Shown here piece after piece: positions 44,162 to 53,326 of a stretch of DNA of 64,000 bases. This stretch comes from Massilia sp. Root351 (lineage in GTDB: Bacteria; Pseudomonadota; Gammaproteobacteria; Burkholderiales; Burkholderiaceae_D). Positions within the stretch are counted from its first letter, which is position 1, and each line of letters starts with the position of its first letter. Position numbers and translations under genes: made by a program. The notes below the pieces were generated by a model. That model did not search any database. It saw only the letters and a program-made list of their open reading frames with translations, and had not been told where the DNA came from. The DNA is taken from positions 125,126-189,125 of the forward strand of contig NZ_LMDJ01000032.1 in NCBI RefSeq assembly GCF_001425045.1, written 5' to 3'.

Positions 44162-45430
44162 CTATTTCGGCTGCTTCTTGAACAGTTCGCGGAACACCGG
44201 GTAGATGTCGGCCGGCGTGACGATTTTCTGCATGGCGAAGTGGGCGTGCAGGTCGGGCACCTGGGCGTACTGCTCCCACAGGTTCTGCGGCGGCCCGTCC
44301 GTGATCTCGACGTAGGTGTAGTACTGCACCTTGGGCATGATGGTGTTGACCAGCAGCTGCTTGCACAGCAGCGAATCGTTGTCCCAGTTGTCGCCGTCCG
44401 AGGCCTGGGCCACGTAGCTGTTCCACTGGCCGGCGCCGAAGCGCTCGTCGATGATCTTGTTGAGCAGGTGCAGCGCCGACGACACCACCGTGCCGCCCGA
44501 CTCGCGCGAGTGGAAGAATTCATCCTCGCTCACCTCGGCCGCGGCCGTGTGGTGGCGGATGAAGACCACTTCGATCCTGTCGTACACGCGCTTGAGGAAC
44601 AAATACAGCAGGATGAAGAAGCGCTTGGCGGTGTCTTTGCGGCTCTCGTCCATGGAGCCGGACACGTCCATGATGCAAAACATCACGGCCTGCGTCATCG
44701 GCTTGGGCACTTTCACCCGGTTGCTGTAGCGCAAGTCGAACGGGTCGATATAGGGGATGGCCAGCAGCCGCGTGTGCAGGTGGTGGATCAGCTTGCGCAG
44801 TTCGACCACGTAGGGGTCTTCCATCGGCGCGCCCGCCTCGAGCAGGGCCTGCAGTTCGCGCTCGGCCTCCAGCAGCCGCTTGCGTGAACTGCCGCCAACG
44901 GCGATGCGCCGGCCCAGCGCGCCACGCAGCGAGCGCAGCACGTGGATGTTGGACGGTGTGCCGGACACGGTGTAGCCGGCGCGCTGGTTCTTGAACTCGG
45001 TGGTGGCGGTGAGCTGCGTCTTGACCAGGTTGGGCAGTTCCAGGTCCTCGAAGAAGTAGTTCATGAATTCTTCGCGCGACAGTTCGAAGATGAAATCGTC
45101 TTCGCTGGTCTGGTCGCTATTGCCGGCCTTGCCGCGCCCCGAGCCGCCGCCGCCTTTCGGCCGCGCGATCTGGTCGCCCTTCTGGTACTCCTGGTTGCCC
45201 GGGTTGATCACTTCCCACACGCCGCCATGGGCATGGCCGAACGACGGTTCGTTCACATCCTTGACGGGAATGGAAACCTTTTCGCCATTCTCGACGTCGG
45301 TGATCGAGCGGCCCTTGATGGCCCGTCCCACCGCGTCCTTGATCTGGCCCTTGTAACGCCGCAAGAAGCGTTCGCGGTTGACCGCGGACTTGTTCTTGCC
45401 CTGCAAACGACGATCAATGAGGTAAGTCAA
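44162..45430 (-). CDS. yeaH: YeaH/YhbH family protein (DUF444, VWA-like)
   Basis: A 422-residue DUF444 protein. The N-terminal region is basic (MTYLIDRRLQGKNKSAVNRERFLRRY), a glycine-rich linker follows (KGGGGSGRGKAG), and the C-terminal half is a von Willebrand factor A-like domain with the metal site DVSGSMDES. In E. coli yeaH lies beside the kinase gene yeaG and both respond to nitrogen starvation and stress. The middle position between prkA and spoVR is the conserved order of this module. Confidence 0.93.
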   Translation of the reverse strand: MTYLIDRRLQGKNKSAVNRERFLRRYKGQIKDAVGRAIKGRSITDVENGEKVSIPVKDVNEPSFGHAHGGVWEVINPGNQEYQKGDQIARPKGGGGSGRGKAGNSDQTSEDDFIFELSREEFMNYFFEDLELPNLVKTQLTATTEFKNQRAGYTVSGTPSNIHVLRSLRGALGRRIAVGGSSRKRLLEAERELQALLEAGAPMEDPYVVELRKLIHHLHTRLLAIPYIDPFDLRYSNRVKVPKPMTQAVMFCIMDVSGSMDESRKDTAKRFFILLYLFLKRVYDRIEVVFIRHHTAAAEVSEDEFFHSRESGGTVVSSALHLLNKIIDERFGAGQWNSYVAQASDGDNWDNDSLLCKQLLVNTIMPKVQYYTYVEITDGPPQNLWEQYAQVPDLHAHFAMQKIVTPADIYPVFRELFKKQPK

Positions 45431-45523
45431 AGTGCCTCCTGCTGCTACATGGATACCGGCGCGGGAACGGGACGGCTGCCGGCCTGCCGGGCCGCCCCTG
45501 TTCCATATTATCTCACCGCCGGC

Positions 45524-47446
45524 TTAGGATGACTTCCTCACGCGCAGATACCACTCGCACAGCAAGCGCACCTGTTTTGCGGTGTAGCCTTTTTCCACCA
45601 TGCGCGCCACGAAGTCGGCGTGCTTGTTGGCGTCCTCGGCGCTGGCCTTGGCGTTGAAGGAGATCACCGGCAGCAGCTCCTCGGTATTCGAGAACATCTT
45701 CTTCTCGATCACGGTGCGGAACTTCTCGTAGCTGGTCCAGGCCGGATTCTTGCCGCCGTTGTTGGCGCGCGCGCGCAAGCCGAAGTTGACGATCTCGTTG
45801 CGGAAGTCTTTCGGGTTCGAAATCCCGGCCGGCTTCTCGATCTTCTCCAGCTCGTTGTTCAGCGACTCGCGGTCGAAGCTCTCGCCGGTGTCCGGATCGC
45901 GGTATTCCTGGTCCTGGATCCAGAAGTCGGCAAACGTCACGTAGCGGTCGAAGATGTTCTGGCCGTACTCGGAATAGCTCTCCAGGTAGGCGGTCTGGAT
46001 CTCCTTGCCGATGAACTCCACGTAGCGCTGCGCCAGGTGCTCCTTGATATAGGAGAAGTATTTCTGTTCGGTTTCCGGCGGGAACTGCTCGCGCTCGACC
46101 TGCTGCTCCAGCACGTAGAGCAGGTGCACCGGGTTGGCGGCCACTTCGGTGGTGTCGAAGTTGAACACCTTGGACAGGATCTTGAAGGCAAAGCGCGTCG
46201 ACAGCCCGCTCATGCCCTCGTCCACCCCGGCGTAGTCCACGTACTCGTGGATGGACTTCGCTTTCGGGTCGGTGTCCTTCAGGTTCTCGCCGTCGTACAC
46301 CAGCATCTTGCTGAAGATGGACGAGTTCTCGGGGTCCTTCAGGCGCGACAGGATGGCGAACTGCGCCATCATCTTCAAGGTGCCCGGCGCGCACGGCGCC
46401 TTCTCCAGCGAGGAATTGACCAGCAGCTTGTCGTAGATCTTGATCTCGTCGGTCACGCGCAGGCAGTACGGCACCTTCACTATATAGATACGGTCGAGGA
46501 ATGCCTCGTTGTTGCGGTTGTTCTTGAAGGCCTTCCATTCGGACTCGTTGGAGTGCGCCAGGATGATGCCGTCGAAGGGGATGGCGCCGAAGCCCTCGGT
46601 GCCCTTGTAGTTGCCCTCCTGGGTGGCGGTCAGCAGCGGGTGCAGCACCTTGATGGGCGCCTTGAACATCTCGACGAATTCCATCAGGCCCTGGTTGGCC
46701 AGGCACAGGCCGCCGGAATAGCTGTAGGCGTCCGGGTCGTCCTGCGCGTAGTCCTCCAGCTTGCGGATGTCGACCTTGCCCACCAGCGAGGAAATGTCCT
46801 GGTTGTTCTCGTCGCCCGGCTCGGTTTTCGAAATCGCGATCTGCTTCAGGATGGACGGGTAGCGCTTGACCACGCGGAACTGGTTGATGTCGCCGTTGAA
46901 CTCGTGCAGGCGCTTGACCGCCCACGGGCTGGGGATGTTGCGCAGGTAGCGGCGCGGGATGCCGTAGTCCTCTTCCAGGATGGTGCCGTCCTCGGCCTCG
47001 TTGAACAGGCCCAGCGGCGACTCGTTGACGGGCGAGCCTTTCAGGCAGTAGAAGGGCACCTGTTCCATCAGCGACTTGAGCTTCTCGGCGATCGACGACT
47101 TGCCGCCGCCCACCGGCCCCAGCAGGTACAGGATCTGCTTGCGCTCCTCCAGGCCTTGCGCGGCGTGGCGGAAGAAGGACACCACTTGCTCGATCACTTC
47201 CTCGGTGCCGTAGAACTCGCGGAAGGCGGGGTAAATCTTGATGACCTTGTTGGCGAAGATGCGCGACAGCCGCGTGTCGTTGCGCGTGTCGACCAGGGTC
47301 GGCTCGCCGATCGCGGCCAGCATGCGCTCCGGCGCGGTGGCGTAGGTCAGCCTGTCCTTCTTGCATAGCGCGAGGTACTCTGTCATCGACATTTCCTCTT
47401 CCTTGGTGCGCTCGTACCGTGCTGCGTAGTTGTCAAAAATGGTCAT
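45524..47446 (-). CDS. prkA: PrkA family serine protein kinase (YeaG)
   Basis: A 640-residue protein with an AAA-type N-terminal domain, Walker A LLGPVGGGKSSIAEKL and a Walker B-like region near GIILAHSNESEWKAF, followed by the PrkA C-terminal domain (kinase-like). The start at 47446 has an AAAGGAC ribosome site. Characterised YeaG/PrkA proteins are stress-linked kinases, and some have been reported as AAA+ proteases. It leads the prkA-yeaH-spoVR operon; a TTGACT-N17-AATAAT promoter candidate lies about 240 bp upstream. Confidence 0.95.
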   Translation of the reverse strand: MTIFDNYAARYERTKEEEMSMTEYLALCKKDRLTYATAPERMLAAIGEPTLVDTRNDTRLSRIFANKVIKIYPAFREFYGTEEVIEQVVSFFRHAAQGLEERKQILYLLGPVGGGKSSIAEKLKSLMEQVPFYCLKGSPVNESPLGLFNEAEDGTILEEDYGIPRRYLRNIPSPWAVKRLHEFNGDINQFRVVKRYPSILKQIAISKTEPGDENNQDISSLVGKVDIRKLEDYAQDDPDAYSYSGGLCLANQGLMEFVEMFKAPIKVLHPLLTATQEGNYKGTEGFGAIPFDGIILAHSNESEWKAFKNNRNNEAFLDRIYIVKVPYCLRVTDEIKIYDKLLVNSSLEKAPCAPGTLKMMAQFAILSRLKDPENSSIFSKMLVYDGENLKDTDPKAKSIHEYVDYAGVDEGMSGLSTRFAFKILSKVFNFDTTEVAANPVHLLYVLEQQVEREQFPPETEQKYFSYIKEHLAQRYVEFIGKEIQTAYLESYSEYGQNIFDRYVTFADFWIQDQEYRDPDTGESFDRESLNNELEKIEKPAGISNPKDFRNEIVNFGLRARANNGGKNPAWTSYEKFRTVIEKKMFSNTEELLPVISFNAKASAEDANKHADFVARMVEKGYTAKQVRLLCEWYLRVRKSS

Positions 47447-48951
<1,505 letters not shown>

Positions 48952-48987
48952 GGACAACACATCCGTCCCCACTTCGCATGCCACGCA

Positions 48988-49083
48988 GAAGCAGCCTGTG
49001 CCGCATTTCCCACCACTTCGGGGTCAGACCCCGGTGTCACGGAAATGCGGCTCAGTTCGCTAGAGTACCTGGAGCGTTTTATG
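48988..49083 (+). repeat. GGGGTC palindrome-bearing repeat, copy 1
   Basis: This 96-bp block aligns without gaps to 49214-49309 at about 78 positions by hand count. It contains a perfect 11-bp stem (49000-49010 with 49041-49051) enclosing a perfect palindrome CGGGGTC-A-GACCCCG (49019-49033). It ends at an ATG that corresponds to the start of the FtsX-like gene in copy 2. Confidence 0.8.
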
Positions 49084-49140
49084 TTTGAACCGCCTTTACT
49101 AACAGCCTCGCTTGACTGGCCAGCAGTACAAATTCATGGC
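49081..49140 (+). pseudogene. Degenerate duplicate of the FtsX-like gene 5' end
   Basis: From the ATG at 49081 the sequence still resembles the first codons of the FtsX-like gene 226 bp downstream. In the conceptual translation Met1, Leu6, Asp12, Trp13, Ala15 and Gln17 coincide (DWPAVQ against DWRAGQ). After about 20 codons similarity fades. It looks like a decayed remnant of a tandem duplication rather than a functional peptide. The exact right end is uncertain. Confidence 0.5.
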
Positions 49141-49213
49141 CGGGGCGCGCGTTTTCGGCGTCGCCGTTCCTGCCTGATTGCAATCAATCCGCCTCAAATT
49201 TGTTTGCCGTTCG

Positions 49214-49309
49214 GAAGCAGCCTGAGCCGCATTTTCCGCGCCTTCGGGGTCTGACCCCGAAGTGCAGGGAATGCGGCTCAGTTCGTTGGAGTATCTGGAG
49301 AGTTCCATG
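49214..49309 (+). repeat. GGGGTC palindrome-bearing repeat, copy 2
   Basis: The partner of 48988-49083, 226 bp downstream. A perfect 12-bp outer stem (49222-49233 with 49270-49281) encloses a perfect palindrome CTTCGGGGTC-T-GACCCCGAAG (49242-49262). It ends at the start codon of the FtsX-like gene, so the hairpin lies just before its ribosome site and could affect expression. Confidence 0.8.
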
Positions 49310-51844
49310 TTGAATCTGGCTTTACGTATGACCTTGCGCGATTGGCGTGCGGGACAGTTGCGCTTCTTGCTGGTGGCGCTGATCGTGGCCGTGGCCGCGC
49401 TGTCGGCGTCCGGCTTTTTCATCGACCGCCTGCGCGCGGCGCTGGAGCGCGACGCGCACCAGCTGCTGGGCGCGGACATGGTGGTCGCGGCCGACCAGCC
49501 GCTGGAGCCGGCCTGGCGCGCCGAGGCCCAGCGGCGCGGCCTGGCGATGGCCGATACGGTGGTGTTCCCCAGCATGGCGCAGGCGGGCGAGGGCGAGGCG
49601 GTCCTGTCGCAGCTGGTGTCGCTGAAGGCGGTCAGCAGCGCGTATCCGCTGCGCGGCCGCGTCAAGACCAGCACCGATCCCGAACAGGCCAACGACGGCG
49701 TCGGCGTGGCCGCCAGCGACGTGCCGCAGCCCGGCACGGCCTGGGTCGACGCCGGCCTGCTGACCGCGCTGCAAGTGGGCGTGGGCGGCGACATCAAGCT
49801 GGGCGACAGGCGCTTCCAGGTGGCGCGCCTGATCGCGGCCGAGCCGGACCGGGGCGCATCCTTCATGCATTTCGCGCCGCGCGTGATGCTGCCGCTGCCG
49901 GACCTGGCGGCCACCAACCTGGTGCAGCCCGGCGCGCGCGTCACCTACCGCCTGCTGCTGGCCGCGCCGCCGCAGCGCGGCGGCGACGTCAAGGCGTACG
50001 AAACCTGGCTGCGCGCCCAGATCGAGAAGAGCGGCGTAAAAGGCGTGCGCGTCGATTCGCTGGAGGCGGGCCGCCCCGAGATGCGCTCGACGCTGGAGCG
50101 CGCCGACCGCTTCCTGTCGCTGGTGGGCCTGCTGTCGGCCATGCTGGCGGCAGTGGCCGTGGCCATGGCGGCGCGCCGCTTCATGACGCGCCACCTGGAC
50201 GCCTGCGCCATGCTGCGCTGCCTGGGCCTGACCCAGAACCAGGCCACGTCCATGTACCTGATCGAGTTCCTGCTGGTGGGCCTGGCCGGCAGCGTGATCG
50301 GCGTGGCAATCGGTTTCGGCAGCCACTTCGTGCTGCTCGAGGCGCTCGGCAAGCTGGTGGCCAACGACCTGCCGCCGGCCTCCATCGGCCCGGCGCTGCA
50401 AGGCGTGGCCACCGGCATGCTGCTGCTGGCCGGGTTCGCGCTGCCGCCCATCCTCCAGCTGCGCAACGTGCCGCATAACCGCGTGATCCGCCGCGAGGCG
50501 GCCGCGCCGCAGCCGATGGCGCTGGCCACCTACGGCCTGGGCCTGGGCAGCTTCGTGCTGCTGTTGCTGTGGCAGGCCGGCGACGCCAAGCTGGCGCTGA
50601 TGACGGCGCTCGGCTTCCTGGGCGCCTTCGCCGCGTTCGCGCTGGTGGGCTGGCTGGGCCTGAAATCGCTGCAGTCCGTGCGCGGCGCGTTCAGCCACCA
50701 GGCCTGGCGCTTCGCGGTCACGTCGCTGCAGCGCCGCCCCGGCGCCACCGTGATCCAGATCGTGTCGCTGGCGCTGGGCCTGATGGCGCTGCTGCTGTTG
50801 ACCGTGGTGCGCGGCGACCTGATGACGGCCTGGCGCAACGCCACGCCGGCCGATGCGCCGAACCGCTTCATCATCAATATCCAGCCCGAGCAGAAGGAGG
50901 CGATCGCGCAGCGCCTGGCCAGCGCCGGCGTGGTGAACGCGCCGCTGTATCCCATGATACGGGGCCGCCTGGTGGCGGTGAACGGCCAGGCCATCACCGC
51001 CGCCACCTACACGGAGGACCGCGCGCGGGGCCTGGCCGACCGCGAGTTCAATCTGTCGACCATGGACACCATGCAGGAGGGCAACCGCATCGCGGCCGGC
51101 AAGTGGTTCGGCGACAGGGCCGTGCCGGCAGGCATGGCGGAAGCGTCGGTGGAGGAGGGCATCGCCAAGACCTTGCGCCTGAAGCTGGGCGACACCATGC
51201 GCTTCGATATCGCCGGCTCGCCGGTGGAGGCGAAAATCACCAGCCTGCGCAAGCTGGAATGGGGCTCGATGCGGGTGAATTTCTTCGTCATCATCAACCC
51301 GCAAGCGATGGCCGACGCGCCGCAAAGCTGGATCACCGCCTTCCACCTGCCGAAAGCGCAGGCGGCGCTGGGCAACGCCCTGACGCGCGACTATCCCAAC
51401 CTGACCATCGTCGACGTGGGCAGCGTGCTGCGCCAGGTGCAGTCGGTGCTGGACCAGGTGATCATGGCGGTGGAGTTCCTGTTCGCGTTCACGCTGCTGT
51501 CCGGCGTGCTGGTGCTGTACGCGGCGCTGATGGGGTCGCAGGACGAGCGTACCCGCGAGGCCGGCCTGCTGCGGGCGCTGGGCGCGACCCGCAAGCAGCT
51601 GTCCCAGGCGCAGCTGATCGAGTTCACCCTGGTGGGCGCGCTGGCCGGCCTGCTGGCGGCCAGCGGCGCGGCGGCCATGGGCTGGGGCCTGGCGACCTAT
51701 CAGTTCAAGTTCGAGTGGGCCTTCAATCCGGGCGTGTGGCTGGCCGGGCTGGCGGTGGGCGCGCTGTGCGCCATCGCGGGCGGCTGGCTGGGCCTGCGCG
51801 GCGTGCTGAGCCGCCCGCCGCTGCAGACCCTGCGGGAAGCCTAA
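49307..51844 (+). CDS. FtsX-like permease family protein (YbbP type)
   Basis: An 845-residue inner-membrane protein with two FtsX-type permease modules. TM1 near the N-terminus (LRFLLVALIVAVAALSASGFF), a large periplasmic domain, and clustered helices at about 270-420 and 470-510, then 705-840. Hallmarks such as DACAMLRCLGLTQNQ and TREAGLLRALGATRKQ are the coupling helices that dock an ABC ATPase. YbbP partners with YbbA in E. coli, but no ATPase gene is adjacent here. GGAG precedes the ATG at 49307, within the repeat copy 2. Confidence 0.87.
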   Translation: MLNLALRMTLRDWRAGQLRFLLVALIVAVAALSASGFFIDRLRAALERDAHQLLGADMVVAADQPLEPAWRAEAQRRGLAMADTVVFPSMAQAGEGEAVLSQLVSLKAVSSAYPLRGRVKTSTDPEQANDGVGVAASDVPQPGTAWVDAGLLTALQVGVGGDIKLGDRRFQVARLIAAEPDRGASFMHFAPRVMLPLPDLAATNLVQPGARVTYRLLLAAPPQRGGDVKAYETWLRAQIEKSGVKGVRVDSLEAGRPEMRSTLERADRFLSLVGLLSAMLAAVAVAMAARRFMTRHLDACAMLRCLGLTQNQATSMYLIEFLLVGLAGSVIGVAIGFGSHFVLLEALGKLVANDLPPASIGPALQGVATGMLLLAGFALPPILQLRNVPHNRVIRREAAAPQPMALATYGLGLGSFVLLLLWQAGDAKLALMTALGFLGAFAAFALVGWLGLKSLQSVRGAFSHQAWRFAVTSLQRRPGATVIQIVSLALGLMALLLLTVVRGDLMTAWRNATPADAPNRFIINIQPEQKEAIAQRLASAGVVNAPLYPMIRGRLVAVNGQAITAATYTEDRARGLADREFNLSTMDTMQEGNRIAAGKWFGDRAVPAGMAEASVEEGIAKTLRLKLGDTMRFDIAGSPVEAKITSLRKLEWGSMRVNFFVIINPQAMADAPQSWITAFHLPKAQAALGNALTRDYPNLTIVDVGSVLRQVQSVLDQVIMAVEFLFAFTLLSGVLVLYAALMGSQDERTREAGLLRALGATRKQLSQAQLIEFTLVGALAGLLAASGAAAMGWGLATYQFKFEWAFNPGVWLAGLAVGALCAIAGGWLGLRGVLSRPPLQTLREA

Positions 51845-51851
51845 GCCGCCC

Positions 51852-52817
51852 TCAGGCGGCTTCCCGCACGTACTGCGCGTGCGTGTAGGGCTGCTCGCGC
51901 AGGTAGCTGGGCGGCACCCCGAACAGCGCCCAGTAGTAGGTCTCTTCGCCATGGCACACCTGCGGCTCCTGGCAGTAGCGCTGCCAGTTGCCGCCGACAG
52001 CCTTGTCGTACATGCCGTCGTGGCCCATGTGATTGAAAAAGGGCAGCACGTGGCGCTGCTCGAGCGCCTGCAGCAGCGACAGTGGCGCGCCGCTGTCGCG
52101 CGCGATTTCGAACTGCGCCTGCATGCCGGCCTCGGTCTCCACCACCATCAGCTGCGCGTCGCCGGCGGTGTCGATCAGCAGGATGCCGTTCGGCTGCGGG
52201 AACACGTAGTGCTCCACGAAGCCGTGCCGCAGGTACAGCTGCCGCACCACTTCGGCCACGCGGCGGCATTGCAGGAAGCTGTATTCGTGCATGGCCAGCA
52301 AGTCATGCGCCACCCTTTCCTGGTCGAGGAACCAGGCCTGCTGCATCTGCGCGATCTGGCGTTCCAGCTGCTGCGGCGCGTCGTCGTCCTGCTTGCGCAC
52401 ATAACGGTCGATCAGGCCGTCGTTCATGGCTTCCATGGCCAGCCGTTCCTCTGCCGGCCCGGCCAGCAGAATCTTCTTGCAAGGCAGGTATTGCAGCGCG
52501 CGGCAGAAGTCCAGGCCGTTCAGGCGCGGCATGTAGAAATCCACCACCAGCACCGACGGCACCGAAAAACGCTCGCGCTGGCTGCAGATGCGGAAGATGC
52601 CTTCCACGTCCACCGTTACGCTGCAGGCCGGCAAGTCATGGTTGACGCGCAGCGGCGCGCGCGCATGCCGCGGACTCTCCATCATCCATGCCAGGGCCTC
52701 GTCGGAGCGGTGAAAAATCTTGCGCGCGTGGGGCGGCACAGGCAGGTTCTGCAGAAATGAACTGTGGTCGTCCACCAGGACGGTGACCGTGGGGTGGGCG
52801 TAAATGGGCAGTTTCAT
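51852..52817 (-). CDS. Atypical receiver-domain protein with unknown C-terminal domain
   Basis: A 321-residue protein from the ATG at 52817. The N-terminal half looks like a response-regulator receiver: TVLVDDHSSF carries the acidic pair (Asp16, Asp17) and VLVVDFYMPRLNGLDF the phospho-acceptor (Asp93). The spacing between them is about 40 residues longer than usual, and the switch residue after the fourth strand, normally Thr or Ser, appears to be Ala in KILLAG. The C-terminal half (about 160-321) has no DNA-binding or GGDEF motif that I recognise. The gene is divergent from the haemoglobin gene and ends 8 bp from the FtsX-like gene. Confidence 0.6.
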   Translation of the reverse strand: MKLPIYAHPTVTVLVDDHSSFLQNLPVPPHARKIFHRSDEALAWMMESPRHARAPLRVNHDLPACSVTVDVEGIFRICSQRERFSVPSVLVVDFYMPRLNGLDFCRALQYLPCKKILLAGPAEERLAMEAMNDGLIDRYVRKQDDDAPQQLERQIAQMQQAWFLDQERVAHDLLAMHEYSFLQCRRVAEVVRQLYLRHGFVEHYVFPQPNGILLIDTAGDAQLMVVETEAGMQAQFEIARDSGAPLSLLQALEQRHVLPFFNHMGHDGMYDKAVGGNWQRYCQEPQVCHGEETYYWALFGVPPSYLREQPYTHAQYVREAA

Positions 52818-52872
52818 TGCATTGGAACTCTTGATCAAAGATGAAGTTTCGCCTGAAATAGTGCTTTAACAT

Positions 52873-52886
52873 TTGACGAATATCAA
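52873..52886. promoter_or_regulatory. FNR/Anr-type box upstream of the truncated haemoglobin
   Basis: TTGAC-GAAT-ATCAA matches 9 of 10 fixed positions of the FNR consensus. It lies 18 bp before the first haemoglobin start candidate (52905) and about 55 bp before the divergent receiver gene. Oxygen control of a globin gene would be natural. Confidence 0.5.
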
Positions 52887-52904
52887 GCTTTGGCTGTGTA
52901 AGCT

Positions 52905-53306
52905 ATGATGGAGTCTATGAATGAGCCACACTCCCTTTATGAAACCATCGGCGGTGAAGCCAAGCTGCGCGAAATGGTGGACCGCTTTTACGATTTGATG
53001 GAACTGGAACCGGAATTCGCCGGCATCCGCGCCCTGCATCCGCCCAGCACCGACGGCTCGCGCGACAAGCTGTTCTGGTTCCTGTCCGGCTGGATGGGCG
53101 GGCCGGACGCCTTTGTCGAGCGCTTCGGCCACCCGCGCCTGCGCGCGCGCCATTTGCCGTTTCCCATCGGCACCAGCGAGCGCGACCAGTGGCTGCGCGC
53201 CATGGCCTGGGCCATGGAGGATGTCGGCATCGCCGAGCCGCTGCGCGTGCGGCTGATGGAGTCCTTCTACCAAACGGCGGACTGGATGCGTAACCATCCG
53301 CACTGA
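52905..53306 (+). CDS. Group II truncated haemoglobin
   Basis: A 133-residue 2/2 haemoglobin. It contains SLYETIGGEAKLREMVDRFYDLM, LHPP, RDKLFWFLSGWMGGP and the proximal His in RLRARHLPFPIG, followed by RDQWLRAMAWAM, the text of the trHbO (group II) lineage. Trp residues in the distal pocket region are consistent with group II. Such proteins bind oxygen or help with peroxide or NO chemistry in the cytoplasm. Starts at 52905, 52908 and 52917 are all possible. An FNR-like box lies upstream. Confidence 0.9.
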   Translation: MMESMNEPHSLYETIGGEAKLREMVDRFYDLMELEPEFAGIRALHPPSTDGSRDKLFWFLSGWMGGPDAFVERFGHPRLRARHLPFPIGTSERDQWLRAMAWAMEDVGIAEPLRVRLMESFYQTADWMRNHPH

Positions 53307-53326
53307 GTCCGCATTCACTTGAGCTT

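Noticed and set aside
42598-44523. A 641-codon version of SpoVR
   Set aside because: The first about 129 codons are Arg/Ser/Thr-rich shadow of yeaH. The family text begins at the ATG at 44136.
49045-49254. A 69-codon frame in the duplicated leader of the FtsX-like gene
   Set aside because: Its start reproduces sequence upstream of the real gene, and similarity to FtsX fades after about 20 codons. It is treated as a remnant, not a gene.
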